Assembly (NCBI RefSeq): GCF_002843425.1
Contig: NZ_NKXO01000012.1
Coordinates: 1 to 64,000 of the forward strand
From: Raineya orbicola
Lineage (GTDB): Bacteria; Bacteroidota; Bacteroidia; Cytophagales; Thermonemataceae
Length of the DNA stretch: 64,000 bases
Reading direction: 5' to 3'
Part shown: one piece after another, positions 43,173-53,400 of the stretch
Layout: each line of letters opens with the position of its first letter
How positions within the stretch are numbered: position 1 is the stretch's first letter
Translations under genes and position numbers: made by a program
Notes under the pieces: generated by a model
The model's database searches: none
Seen by the model: the letters and a program-made list of their open reading frames with translations, nothing else
Told to the model about the DNA's origin: nothing

Positions 43173-43874
43173 CTAAAAATAGCCACTAAAAAATGGGAAG
43201 ACTTTCACCTGACTTACGTTCCCTGATGTATTAAAGTTGGTAGAAAAATTGTAGCTTTCGCCTACTGCAAGCGATTTTACAAAGTTATATTTATCAGTAC
43301 CTACGGTGAAATTATACTTATTTACTTGAACGACTTTTCCTGCTTTATCGTATCCTGTAATTATGATTGCAGGATTTTTGCAGGCTTCTTTACCTGTGGC
43401 TTTGTAAGTGCCTTTTACCACGAAATTTTTACCTTGTGGTGTTATGCTCAAATCAGAAAGTGAAGCGGCAATAGGTACATTTTCTTTGAAAAGTAGCCCC
43501 GTAGCTTTGATTTTGCAAGAGCCAAACTGCCCCTTGATTTTATTCACATCTCTTATCCTCTGAAAAGGAGAGATTTCGCCGGGTAAAATAACATCTAGTT
43601 CGGCTGATGTTTCATCTTTTGCCATAGTACCCGCATCGCGAGCCGTAAATCTATCTACACCAAGAGGTTTGCCTGCTTTGTCGTAATACTCAATTTCAAT
43701 CTTGACAAAACCCAAAGCATTAGGATAGGTATTTTTTACCTCTCCATAAACTTTTATGTAGCCTTCTTCTTCTTTGGCAGACCATTGTGTAATAGTAACT
43801 TCTCGCTCAGTCTGGGCAAAAACACAGATTGTTGTAAATAAGGAAAAAGTAACGAAAAAGATTGTTTTTTGCAT
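43173..43874 (-). CDS. secreted FxLYD-like beta-sandwich protein
   Basis: 233 residues from the ATG at 43874, giving a signal peptide MQKTIFFVTFSLFTTICVFAQ; a longer in-frame start at 43901 would put a basic tail before it. Two repeated beta domains of the FxLYD type are seen: GYIKVYGEVKNTYPNALGFVKIEIEYYD with KAGKPLGV, and FVVKGTYKATGKEACKNPAIIITGYD with KAGKVVQV. FxLYD domains occur in secreted or periplasmic proteins of unknown role. Probably monocistronic, with its own terminator. Confidence 0.68.
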   Translation of the reverse strand: MQKTIFFVTFSLFTTICVFAQTEREVTITQWSAKEEEGYIKVYGEVKNTYPNALGFVKIEIEYYDKAGKPLGVDRFTARDAGTMAKDETSAELDVILPGEISPFQRIRDVNKIKGQFGSCKIKATGLLFKENVPIAASLSDLSITPQGKNFVVKGTYKATGKEACKNPAIIITGYDKAGKVVQVNKYNFTVGTDKYNFVKSLAVGESYNFSTNFNTSGNVSQVKVFPFFSGYF

Positions 43875-43998
43875 ATTTTTTTTAGGTTTGTTTCTATTCA
43901 TACTACGTAAAACTTTTGTAAAAGTTTCGCAAAAGAGTGTTAAGTTTTGTTTAATTTTTCATTAATGTTGTTCAATATATTTTATTAGCAAATTTTTC

Positions 43999-44006
43999 TA
44001 TCTTTG
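43999..44006 (+). promoter_or_regulatory. -7 element of priA
   Basis: TATCTTTG fits TAnnTTTG and lies 15 bases before the ATG at 44022. A matching -33 TTG is not found at the usual distance. It argues against a TTG start at 44004. Confidence 0.4.
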
Positions 44007-44021
44007 CTCAAAAAGCCTACG

Positions 44022-46523
44022 ATGTTTGAAAACGCTCCCGCTGAAAGAATCACACTTTTTGCAGATGTAATTCTGCCTTTGCCTATACCCAAACTTTTTA
44101 CTTATCGCATTCCCTTTGAACTCAATGAAATCGTACAGGTAGGGGCAAGGGTTATTGTTCAATTTGGGAATAAAAAAGTGCTAACGGCAGTCATAGCCAA
44201 ATTACACCAAACTCCGCCCCAGCATTATCAAGCCAAATATATTCTGGAATTATTGGATACAGAGCCTATCGTTACGTTCAAGCAAATTGAGCTATTTCAG
44301 TGGCTTGCAGACTACTATCTTTGTAGTATAGGCGAGGTGCTGAATGTCGCTTTACCCTCGGGAATGAAAATCACAAGTCAATCAATGATTGAACTCAACC
44401 CCAATGCAACTTGGGAAAATATAGAACTTTCTGAAAAAGAAGAGAAATTACTCCAACTGCTCAAAGAAAAGAAAACACTTTCTTACAACGAAGCCGCTGT
44501 ATTTTTAGAACTCAAAAATATTTATCATATCATCAAATCGCTCTCGCAGAAAGAGTTAATCATTGTTTATGAAGAAGTAAAAGAACGCTACCAACCTAAA
44601 AAGGTGAAAAAAATACGCCTTACAAGAGATTATTTAGATAAAGCAGACCTTGAAAAACTTTTCAAATATTTAGAGCAAAGAGAAAGCAAGCAGTTAGATG
44701 TTTTGCTGTTGTATTTGCGAAATGTGCCTGTTTTCAGAGATTGGACACTCAACGAAAACGGCTTGGAAAAGTCTATTTTTCGCTCTAATCCTCATATTTC
44801 TAACTCTTCTCTGGAAACGCTTATCAAAAATGGTGTTTTTGAGGAATTTGAAGTAATTGTTTCACGATTTGCCGATATTCAGCCTGCTGATAGTTACGAA
44901 CTCAAGCTCACTTCTGAGCAAAGCGAAGTAGTAGATAAAATTATGGATTTATTTGCCGAAAAAGATACCGTATTGTTGCACGGCATTACAGGTAGCGGAA
45001 AAACAGAAATTTATATTGATTTAATTCAGAAAGTTCTGGAATCAGGCTCGCAAGTTTTGTATCTTTTACCTGAAATAGCTCTTACTACACAAATTGTTGC
45101 TCGTTTGCGAAAAATTTTTGGCGATAAAATGGGAGTGTATCATTCCAAATTTTCTGATAATGAAAGGGTAGAAGTTTGGAAAGGGGTTGTTCAGCAGAAA
45201 TTTTCTTTTGTGGTAGGGGTGAGGTCTGCAGTATTTTTACCCTTTGACAATCTGGGCTTAATTATTGTTGACGAAGAACACGAACCTTCATACAAACAGC
45301 AAGAACCAGCTCCTCGCTATCACGCTCGCGATGTTGCCGTGATGATAGCCCATCTGCAACACGCCAAAGTACTTTTAGGTTCGGCTACGCCTGCTGTTGA
45401 AACTTACTACAATGCTCAAATAGGCAAATATGGCTTTGTTGCTTTACGCAAACGCTATGGGAATGCTCAAATGCCTGAAATTGAGCTTGTGGATATGAAA
45501 GAGCAACGTAAGCAAAAGAAAATCAGACAGAATTACTCTGAGCCTCTTTTACAACATATCCAAGAAACTATCCAAAAGCAAGAGCAAGTTATTTTATTTC
45601 AAAATCGTAGGGGATATTCACCTTATCTGAATTGTGTAGATTGTGGCTGGATACCCAAATGCTCTAATTGTAATGTAAGTCTGGTGTATCATCAGCACGC
45701 AGGCGAATTACGTTGCCATTATTGCGGTTTTAAGATGGCTACCCCGCAAACTTGCTTTGCTTGTGGCTCTACAAAAATGAAAAGTGTAGGCTATGGTACT
45801 GAAAAATTAGAAGATGACTTGAAACTCCTCTTGCCCAATGCACGCATTCGCAGAATGGATTTAGATACTACTCGTCAGAAAAATGCCTATCAGAACCTTA
45901 TACAAGAGTTTGAGGCAGGGCAAATTGATGTGCTTGTAGGTACGCAAATGATAAGCAAAGGGTTAGACTTTGATAAGGTCAGCCTTGTGGGTATTTTTGA
46001 TACCGATAGGCTCTTGTATTTTGCCGATTTTCGTTCCCAAGAGCGTGCTTTTCAATTGCTTACGCAAGTTAGTGGTAGGGCAGGCAGGAGAGAAACACAA
46101 GGCAAAGTAATTGTGCAAACGAATAACCCTGAAAATCACACCTTGCAAAAAATCAAAAACAATAACTACGAGAGCTTTTATCAAGAGGAAATTTTAGAGC
46201 GTGAAAAATATCATTATCCGCCTTTTTCAAGACTTATTCGGATTGCTATAAAACACAGGGAAAAAGATTATGCCCAAGATGCCGCCTTGTGCCTTGCCGA
46301 ATTGCTTCGTGAGAAGTTAGGCAAACCACGTGTATTGGGACCTGAAGCTCCGCTCATTGATAGAGTTCGCAATCAATACATCAAACACATTCTAATTAAA
46401 TTGGAGCGTGAAAAAACCAATTTGAAACCCGTAAAACATTTCATTGCCCAACAATGTCAGAAAGTAATGCTGGATAAGCGTTTCAAGAGCGTACAGGTAG
46501 TAATAGACGTAGATCCAATTTAA
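44022..46523 (+). CDS. priA: primosomal protein N' (replication restart helicase)
   Basis: 833 residues from the ATG at 44022. The N-terminal 3'-DNA-binding domain is present (FADVILPLPIPKLFTYRIP). The helicase has Walker A LHGITGSGKTE (about residue 320), Walker B IIVDEEHEPSYKQ, and SATPAVETYY. A cysteine cluster for two zinc ions is CVDCGWIPKCSNC, CHYCGF and CFACGS. Motif V/VI is IGTQMISKGLDF-like VGTQMISKGLDF and QVSGRAGRR. PriA recognises stalled replication forks and reloads the replisome. The stop lies 2 bases from the end of the converging aminopeptidase gene. Confidence 0.96.
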   Translation: MFENAPAERITLFADVILPLPIPKLFTYRIPFELNEIVQVGARVIVQFGNKKVLTAVIAKLHQTPPQHYQAKYILELLDTEPIVTFKQIELFQWLADYYLCSIGEVLNVALPSGMKITSQSMIELNPNATWENIELSEKEEKLLQLLKEKKTLSYNEAAVFLELKNIYHIIKSLSQKELIIVYEEVKERYQPKKVKKIRLTRDYLDKADLEKLFKYLEQRESKQLDVLLLYLRNVPVFRDWTLNENGLEKSIFRSNPHISNSSLETLIKNGVFEEFEVIVSRFADIQPADSYELKLTSEQSEVVDKIMDLFAEKDTVLLHGITGSGKTEIYIDLIQKVLESGSQVLYLLPEIALTTQIVARLRKIFGDKMGVYHSKFSDNERVEVWKGVVQQKFSFVVGVRSAVFLPFDNLGLIIVDEEHEPSYKQQEPAPRYHARDVAVMIAHLQHAKVLLGSATPAVETYYNAQIGKYGFVALRKRYGNAQMPEIELVDMKEQRKQKKIRQNYSEPLLQHIQETIQKQEQVILFQNRRGYSPYLNCVDCGWIPKCSNCNVSLVYHQHAGELRCHYCGFKMATPQTCFACGSTKMKSVGYGTEKLEDDLKLLLPNARIRRMDLDTTRQKNAYQNLIQEFEAGQIDVLVGTQMISKGLDFDKVSLVGIFDTDRLLYFADFRSQERAFQLLTQVSGRAGRRETQGKVIVQTNNPENHTLQKIKNNNYESFYQEEILEREKYHYPPFSRLIRIAIKHREKDYAQDAALCLAELLREKLGKPRVLGPEAPLIDRVRNQYIKHILIKLEREKTNLKPVKHFIAQQCQKVMLDKRFKSVQVVIDVDPI

Positions 46524-46525
46524 GT

Positions 46526-48820
46526 TTATTTGCTTATCTTTTGTACTTTTATTTCACCATTGGCAAGCCAAATTCTGGCAGAATAAATACCTTTGGCAAG
46601 GTGTTTTACAGAAAGAATATTTGTTTTTTCCGCTTCTAAAAGAATCTGTCCCAAATGATTGTAAAGACATATTTTTTCCACAGGTACTGCCGAACTCACT
46701 TGCAAAACGCTTTCCATCGGATTAGGATAAATCAAAAACTCTTGATGGGGTTGCAAATGGTTTATGGGGTCAAAAGTGGTGAATTTCCAAGTGCTTTCTC
46801 CTGAAAATCCTGCAAAAAAGTTCATTACCCTATCTCTTACTACTTTATTTTCCATTTCTACAAAGTAGCTTTGGGCAGGCTGAAAACTTTGAGGTGCTTT
46901 CAGACGTAATTTTTTGCCGTTAATGCTTACACCTGCTCCGTTTATTTCAAATTCGTGAAAAATAGCATTGTTTTCAGCATTTTTTACCCAAATTTTACCT
47001 GTACCTGCAAAAATATTTTCATCAAAAGTAACTTCCAAAGGGCTATCTATTGCTACTTGGGTAGCCAAATGAGCAGGACGCAACTCTACAATTTGTGGCG
47101 GATTATCTTCTACAATAAGCGTATTGTCGTAAGTTAGAGTGCTTTTGGCAACTAGAAACACACGAGGGTCAAAACTGATGCTTGCAACTTGCGTAGCAAA
47201 AGGGATTTTATGTTTCTGAAAATTAGCATTTTGAGCAAAGCGTACAATGGTAGTATTGCCATTGATGTCAGTGATAGCAAGTTCAAAAGGCATCTTGAAA
47301 AAAGGTGTAACCGAAGGTTTTGAAGTGCTTTGCTCTGAAATTAGATGAAAATAGCCATCTTTCCAATTCCAAGTAATTTTGTAAGTAGGATAGCCTTCAC
47401 CTCTGAACCATTGAGGCAAAAAATCTTGCGTAAGATTTACACCTGTTACACTCTGCACCACTCCTGCAAAAAGATTGTAATTCACATTTTGATGCTTGTA
47501 AGTATTTGTGAAAGTATTAACTGCTTGCCAAAAAAGGGCATCGTTATTGACAAGATAGCGAATCATATGTATCAGGCAAGCTCCTTTTTGGTAAATGAGA
47601 CGGCTATCAAACATTGCCGTAGTATTGAGCGAATCAGCCAAATATACACTGCCGCCGGGTTGGCTCATTACGTTGTTTCGCCAATTGCTGTAGGTATTCT
47701 GAGCAGAAGTAAGGCTCACAAAATGCTCACGATACAGATATTCAGAGTAAGTAGCAAAACCTTCGGTAAGTCCTATTTCGCTGAAAGAAAACAGCGTAAG
47801 GGCATCTCCAAACCACTGATGAGCAAGCTCGTGGGCTATCACGGTATTCGGAAAGCCCATCATAGAAGACATTGTTTGATTTTCCAGATAGAAATTATGC
47901 GGCACTTGGCAATGCCCATATTTTTCATTAGCAAAGGGATATTCGCCAAAAAGCTCGCAAAACTTTTCAAGAGTAGCTTTGGTTTGGTTCAGATTGGTTT
48001 GGTTGGCAGTGATAGAAGCACTATCGTAAAGATAGTTGATGATAGGAATAGTTTTAGAGTTAAAGTTCGCATTTACAATGTAATCAGCGTATTCGCCTAC
48101 GGCAAAAGAAATCAAATAATAGGCGATAGGATATTTACTTTCCCACTCATAACGCAATTTGCCGCCTCCTACATTGACAATTTGTTTCAGTACCCCTTGC
48201 GAGCCTACTCGGTTAGTGGCAGAAGTAGTGATATAAACTTTTACGGAATCGGCTTTATCGGCAAGAATTTGCTTAACAGGCATCCAATCGGCAGTGCCAT
48301 AGGGCTGGCTCATTGTGTAGGTGTATTTTTTGCCATTAGAGGCGGTTCTTTGACAAAAACCTGCATCGGGGTTGCTATTATCTACGGGTCCATTGCCGCT
48401 ATAATAGATTATTGCTTCAAAAAATTCTCCTTCATTGATAGCGGCTATTAAATTTACACGAATTTCGTTATTAGAGTGTGTAATAGCCGAACCCGTGTGC
48501 GTAATACTTTTTACCACTACCGAGCTAATTGTATAATTAGGGTGCAATTCAAAGGCAAACGTAGTAATATTGTCATTGGCTTGGGCAAAAATTCGTACAT
48601 TACCTGAAATAAAAGTAGTGTTGGTTTCTACGTTCAGATTCAGATGATATTGCTTTACATCATAGAGCATCATTTTGTTGTAAAGGTCTTGGGAGAAATT
48701 GAGCCGTTCATTTTGCAAGCGGGCTAAATGAGTGTGATTTAAGCAAGGTTCTTCCAGATTTTGGGCTTGGGCAGTGAAAATGAAAAAAAGTCCCAAAAGA
48801 AAAGTAAAAACTTGTTTCAT
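46526..48820 (-). CDS. secreted M1-family (gluzincin) aminopeptidase with T9SS sorting domain
   Basis: 764 residues from the ATG at 48820, which begins the signal peptide MKQVFTFLLGLFFIFTAQAQ; a longer frame to 48904 has a basic, unsuitable N-terminus. The zinc site is HELAHQW (His330, Glu331, His334) with the third ligand Glu353 in LTEGFATY. The Gly-x-Met-x-Asn motif of cytosolic M1 enzymes is not seen. After the catalytic domain comes a Big_5-like Ig domain (about 600-700, VELRPAHLATQVAIDSPLEVTF) and a type A T9SS domain (FLIYPNPMESVLQVSS to the end). It would release N-terminal amino acids from peptides at the cell surface. The small RNA at 48992-49058 lies upstream on the same strand. Confidence 0.9.
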   Translation of the reverse strand: MKQVFTFLLGLFFIFTAQAQNLEEPCLNHTHLARLQNERLNFSQDLYNKMMLYDVKQYHLNLNVETNTTFISGNVRIFAQANDNITTFAFELHPNYTISSVVVKSITHTGSAITHSNNEIRVNLIAAINEGEFFEAIIYYSGNGPVDNSNPDAGFCQRTASNGKKYTYTMSQPYGTADWMPVKQILADKADSVKVYITTSATNRVGSQGVLKQIVNVGGGKLRYEWESKYPIAYYLISFAVGEYADYIVNANFNSKTIPIINYLYDSASITANQTNLNQTKATLEKFCELFGEYPFANEKYGHCQVPHNFYLENQTMSSMMGFPNTVIAHELAHQWFGDALTLFSFSEIGLTEGFATYSEYLYREHFVSLTSAQNTYSNWRNNVMSQPGGSVYLADSLNTTAMFDSRLIYQKGACLIHMIRYLVNNDALFWQAVNTFTNTYKHQNVNYNLFAGVVQSVTGVNLTQDFLPQWFRGEGYPTYKITWNWKDGYFHLISEQSTSKPSVTPFFKMPFELAITDINGNTTIVRFAQNANFQKHKIPFATQVASISFDPRVFLVAKSTLTYDNTLIVEDNPPQIVELRPAHLATQVAIDSPLEVTFDENIFAGTGKIWVKNAENNAIFHEFEINGAGVSINGKKLRLKAPQSFQPAQSYFVEMENKVVRDRVMNFFAGFSGESTWKFTTFDPINHLQPHQEFLIYPNPMESVLQVSSAVPVEKICLYNHLGQILLEAEKTNILSVKHLAKGIYSARIWLANGEIKVQKISK

Positions 48821-48941
48821 AGGCGTTTTGCAAAGATTTTTGCCCAAGTTACAAATTTTTTTTGACTTTTTATGTAACCTTTTGAAAATTCTTGCGTAAT
48901 ACAAATAAAAGGGTATCCTTATTCTATGGCGAAATGTAGCG

Positions 48942-49039
48942 TTTCAGTAGAGCTTTGAAGGAAAAAACTTTATTTTCTCTTTTTTTCCTATAAAAAACGA
49001 AAAGCCCGCAAGAAACTTCCGGGCATTTCAGTAGAGCTT
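48942..49039. repeat. direct repeat of a 14-base core, 84 bases apart
   Basis: TTTCAGTAGAGCTT occurs at 48942-48955 and at 49026-49039. The similarity extends about 40 bases, since both are preceded by GC and followed, after a variable stretch, by AAACTTTATTT. Read on the minus strand the core is AAGCTCTACTGAAA. The right copy lies inside the candidate small RNA, just before its terminator stem. The left copy lies after the terminator. Confidence 0.75.
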
Positions 49040-49058
49040 AAATCTCAAACTTTATTTC
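48992..49058 (-). ncRNA. candidate small RNA of about 65 nt, unannotated type
   Basis: A consensus promoter (49064-49093) predicts a minus-strand transcript beginning near 49058. About 35 bases later comes a terminator: GCCCGGAAG (49024-49016) pairs with CTTGCGGGC (49012-49004) with one mismatch and a TTT loop, followed by TTTTCGTTTTTT. The body contains the AAGCTCTACTGAAA core repeated further downstream. There is no open reading frame with a start and usable length. It could instead be an attenuator in the leader of the aminopeptidase gene, whose start is about 170 bases beyond the terminator. No known RNA family is recognised. Confidence 0.6.
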
Positions 49059-49063
49059 CGTTA

Positions 49064-49093
49064 CAAAGTTACGCAACTTTTACGTGTTTTCAA
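49064..49093 (-). promoter_or_regulatory. promoter of the candidate small RNA
   Basis: Minus strand: TTG (49093-49091), 19 bases, TAACTTTG (49071-49064). An exact fit to the Bacteroidota consensus. Confidence 0.7.
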
Positions 49094-49299
49094 AAAAAAT
49101 ATTTGCTTTTTTTTCAGGCTATTAGTCTAAAAATTGTATTTTTTAAGATAGAAAATAATTTTTATTTTGTAAAAAGTTATTTTTAGATGCTAAAATTATA
49201 CAAATTTCTTGTTATTTTTTTTTGTAAAATACTCATTTTGTAGAAATTAAAACATTTTTTGTTCTTATTCAAAACTACAAAAAACACGTGTAATTTTTT
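49094..49299. other. AT-rich intergenic DNA downstream of thiL
   Basis: About 200 bases with many A and T runs and no reading frame of note. I see no terminator for thiL here with a GC-rich stem. Nothing else is supported. Confidence 0.5.
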
Positions 49300-50337
49300 T
49301 TATTTTTTTTCTTGAAAATGTTGCCAGCCTTGTGCTTGTATTTTTACCAAACTGCCTGAACGTAAAACTAAATGTATATCCTTTTCAGGTTCGGTAAAAT
49401 AGCCGATGGTACTAATTTCGGGGTGTAGTTTAATTTTCTCGTAATCCTCTTGCCTAATGCTAAAAAGTAACTCGTAATCTTCACCGCCATTCAGGGCGGC
49501 AGTAATGGGGGAGATGTTAAAATCATTTATGGCCGTATCATAGGTTTCTTGGGCTATGGGCAGTTTATCCTCATAAATCATTGCTCCTAAACCCGACTGC
49601 TTGCAAAGATGTAAAACCTCCGAAGCCAAACCATCAGAAATATCAATCATTGCCGTAGGTGTTACGCCTAAATCGGCAAGTTCGTAGATAATATCAGTGC
49701 GAGCTTCGGGACGAAGTTGCCTGCGAACTACATAATCCCTACCTTCTAATTGAGGTTGCATTTGAGGATTTGCTAAAAAAACTTGCTTTTCACGCTCCAA
49801 AATCTGCAAACCCATATACGCCGCACCCAAATCACCCGTAACGCAAATAATATCACCCTTGCGAGCTGTACTTCGGTAAGTGATTTTTTCTTTTTCCGCT
49901 TCCCCCAAAGCTACCACTGAAATAAAAAGACCACTTCGCGAAGCAGTAGTATCGCCCCCTACCAAATCTACTTTGTAGTTTTGGCAAGCTGTGTGTATGC
50001 CTTCGTAAATTTCTTGCAAAGCCTCTACCGAAAAACGATTACTTACTGCCAAAGAAACAAGCACTTGTGTAGGACGAGCATTCATAGCGGCAATATCTGA
50101 AATATTGACGGCTATGGTTTTGTAGCCTAAATGTTTCAGTGGCATATAAGTTAAATCAAAGTGTATGCCTTCTACGAGCAAATCGGTAGAACAGACTAAA
50201 TATTTTTCGCCCATATCCCATACGGAGGCATCGTCTCCTACTCCTCTGATAGTTTGTGGGTGAAAGTGTTTTGTTTTTTCGGTAAGAACTTTTATCAAAC
50301 CAAATTCGCCAAGTGTGCTGATTTCTGTGCGTTTCAT
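49300..50337 (-). CDS. thiL: thiamine-monophosphate kinase
   Basis: 345 residues from the ATG at 50337, chosen because MKRTEISTLGEFGLI is the usual beginning; the longer frame to 50406 adds an unrelated basic segment. Motifs of the PurM-like fold: IRGVGDDASVW (nucleotide and Mg), CSTDLLVEGIHFDLTYM, KTIAVNISDIAAMNARPTQ, DLVGGDTTASRSG, ICVTGDLGAAYMG, and the C-terminal MIDISDGLASEVLHLC and LNGGEDYELLFS. It converts thiamine phosphate to thiamine pyrophosphate using ATP. Other thi genes are not near. Confidence 0.95.
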   Translation of the reverse strand: MKRTEISTLGEFGLIKVLTEKTKHFHPQTIRGVGDDASVWDMGEKYLVCSTDLLVEGIHFDLTYMPLKHLGYKTIAVNISDIAAMNARPTQVLVSLAVSNRFSVEALQEIYEGIHTACQNYKVDLVGGDTTASRSGLFISVVALGEAEKEKITYRSTARKGDIICVTGDLGAAYMGLQILEREKQVFLANPQMQPQLEGRDYVVRRQLRPEARTDIIYELADLGVTPTAMIDISDGLASEVLHLCKQSGLGAMIYEDKLPIAQETYDTAINDFNISPITAALNGGEDYELLFSIRQEDYEKIKLHPEISTIGYFTEPEKDIHLVLRSGSLVKIQAQGWQHFQEKK

Positions 50338-50433
50338 TCGGAAAAAAAAGGTAAGTTTTTCAAAAAGAGGACTTCGCCCAAAAGCGAAGCCCTTACATTT
50401 TCGCAAGCAAAATTAAGAGAAAAAATGAAAATT

Positions 50434-53400
50434 TTATCGTAACGCTTCTACTTCTGTTTCTTCTTTGTGCAAAGAGCCATTGCTTGAAAGTGGAGTTTCT
50501 AATTCTTTTTTTCCGAAAAATTTTTGCAAACGCATTTTCCAATTTTGAGCAATCCAATACATCAGTGGTACAAGTACCAAAGTAAGAATAGTGGCAAAAG
50601 TTAATCCATAAATCATCGTCCAAGCAAGCGGTCCCCAGAAAGCCACGCTATCGCCGCCGAAGAAGATATTGGGGTTGCCTTCGGAAAAGAGTTTGGCAAA
50701 ATCAATATTTAGCCCCACAGCCAAAGGAATAAGCCCTAAAATAGTAGCAGTCGCAGTCATTAGTACGGGGGTCATACGGTCTTTGCCAGCCTCTACTATG
50801 GCTTGTTTGATTGGCAAGCCTCGCTCTCGCAGAATGTCCGTAAACTCAACCAACAAAATACCATTTCGTACCACAATACCCGCCAGAGCTACAATACCGA
50901 TGCCCGTCATTACGATAGAAATCTTCATTCCTGTAATCGCCAATCCTAATAGCACTCCAATTACGCTAAATACAATTTGTAGCAAAATGATAAAGGTTTT
51001 GGAAATAGAGTTGAATTGCAAAAGCAGGGTAATCAGAATGAGGGCAACCGAAATGAGCATTGCCAACCCCAAGAAAGCCGAAGTTTCTTTCTGTTGCTCT
51101 TGCTCACCGCCCATTCGGATAGTAATTCCTTCAGGAACGTTATACTTATCTTTGAATATGGCGATTTGGTCTTCTACGTCTTTCACTACGGCAGCAGGGT
51201 TAAAACCAAAAAGGATATTAGACGAAATCGTGATGATTTTTTTCTGATTTTTCCGTTTAATTCCCCCGAAGGTGTTGTCGTATTTAAGCTCGGCAACTGC
51301 CGAAATAGGAACTTGACGCAAGACACCGCCTTTTGCCATGTCTCGGAAGGTAATCTTATGATTAATTAAAGCGGCGAGGTTGTCTCTTTGTTCTTTGGTA
51401 TAACGCAGCATAATGGGATATTCGTCTTCGCCTTCCTTAAACTTAGAAACCTCTCTTCCCAAAATCGCTGTACTAACTTCGCTACCAATTTGCCCTGTAA
51501 ATAGCCCTTCACGCAAGGCACGCTCACGGTCAATGACTACCCGTAATTGAGGTTTATTTTTCTGAATATCGGATTGTAGCTTTTCAACACCTGCGATCTG
51601 TTGGTTTTCTAAGAATTTTTGAAGCGAATCGCCTACCAAAATAAGCTCGTCTAATTCTTCTCCCATTATCTCGATGGCAATAGGTTTGCCGGTGGGCGGT
51701 CCGTTACGTTCTTTTTCTACGGCTATTTTGATTGTATGAGGTAAATCTAATTTATTGATTTCCTCTCGGATTTTATCCATATACACTTGTGTAGATTGCC
51801 CGTTGCGTTTGGCAAACTCTACAAAAGCTACCTGAATTTTACCTTTGTGCGGTGTTGGGCTTCGGTCGTTTTGGTCTTCGCTTGCTCCAATGGTTACGTT
51901 GGTAATCACCGAAGTCACCAGAGGGTTAGGTTTGTTATCGGGATAAATCACTGAGTTGACTCTTTTTTCCAACACTTTCATCACCGAGTCGGTGTAGTTC
52001 TGGTCTGTACCAATGGGCAAAGATGCATACACATAGACAAAATTGGGTTCGGCTTGTGGGAAGAACTCTATTGTAGGTTTTCGAAGGATAAGAGCCACGA
52101 TGCTAATAATAAACAAACCTACCGCCCCAAGCATCAGCAGAGCAGGGCGTTTGCCCACGAGCGTCCAAGAGAGCAAGCGTTTGTAGGCATTTTGTACCGA
52201 AGGCCAAGTTTTATTCTGAAATCTATAAATGATTTTAGATAAAAGGAATCTGTTGAGTAAGAACAAGGCAAACAGCGTCAGCGTGAAATTCGCCATTCCG
52301 AAGAAACCACTTGCATAGAAAATAGCAGCAAAAATGGCAAAAATAACTCCTACGCTTATCATACCTTTATTTCTTTGGTAGAACGTACCCTCTGGCTTTT
52401 TGCTGTGGTCTCTATGAGGTTTCATAAAATCGACCGCAAAAACAGGATTGATGGTATAGGCAATCACCAACGAAGCGAGCAAGGTAATAATCAGAGTTAC
52501 AGGCAAAAAGTACATAAATTTACCAATAATACCAGGCCAAAAAGCAAGCGGTACGAAAGGAGCAAGCGTAGTGGCTGTTCCTGAAAGCACGGGCAAGAAC
52601 ACCTCCCCAGCGGCTTCTTTGGCTGCCTTCTTGATGGGCACTTTTCCGTTGTCGAAGATTCGGTGCGTGTTTTCTATCACTACAATCGCATCATCTACCA
52701 CAATACCCAAGGCGAGCAAAAAGGCAAAAAGCACAATAAAGTTGAGGGTAAAGCCAATAGTAGGAAATATCAAGAAAGCCAGAGCCACCGAGAGCGGCAC
52801 CGAAGCGGCAACAAACATTGCATTAGTAGCCCCCATAAAAAACATCAAAATCACCGTAACCAAAATAAACCCGATGATGATGGTATTGATGAGGTCGTGC
52901 AAGGTGATGCGAGTATTTTTAGATTGGTCGCCTGTGAAATCTACTGCTAAAGCAGAAGGCAATTTGCTATCGGCTTGCATTTGAGCCACTAATTCTTTGA
53001 TTTTATCAGCGGCAGAAATTAGGTTTTCACCTCCTTTCTTAATTACGCTCAAAGTAACCACGGGCTTGCCGTTCATTCGGGCAAAACTTTCTTGCTCCTT
53101 GAAGCCGTCTTTCACTTCGGCAATATCTTTGAGGTAAATATTGCCACCCAAGCCACTTCCTACGACCAGATTTTTAATAGTTTCTACATCTTTGAACTGC
53201 CCTGAAATATTCACAGAACGCCTTACGCCATCAATTTGGATAGTACCTCCGGGAATAGTAACATTTTCCGAACTCAAGGCTCGCTCTATATCGCCAAAGG
53301 AAATCGTAGCCGCCTCCATTTTGTACTTATCCACATTGATTTGAATTTCCCTATCCAATGCTCCAATAATATCCACACGCCGAATTTCAGGGAAACCTTC

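Noticed and set aside
43999-44021. TTG start 18 bases upstream for priA
   Set aside because: That codon lies inside the probable -7 element TATCTTTG; the ATG at 44022 is the better start.
47345-48451. 368-codon open frame on the plus strand, antisense to the aminopeptidase gene
   Set aside because: The opposite strand carries a clear M1 peptidase with signal peptide, zinc site and sorting domain. The antisense frame has no recognisable motifs, and its reading-frame openness follows from the sense codon use.
49094-49299. A riboswitch near thiL (TPP type)
   Set aside because: The region is downstream of thiL, is almost only A and T, and shows none of the conserved THI-box segments.
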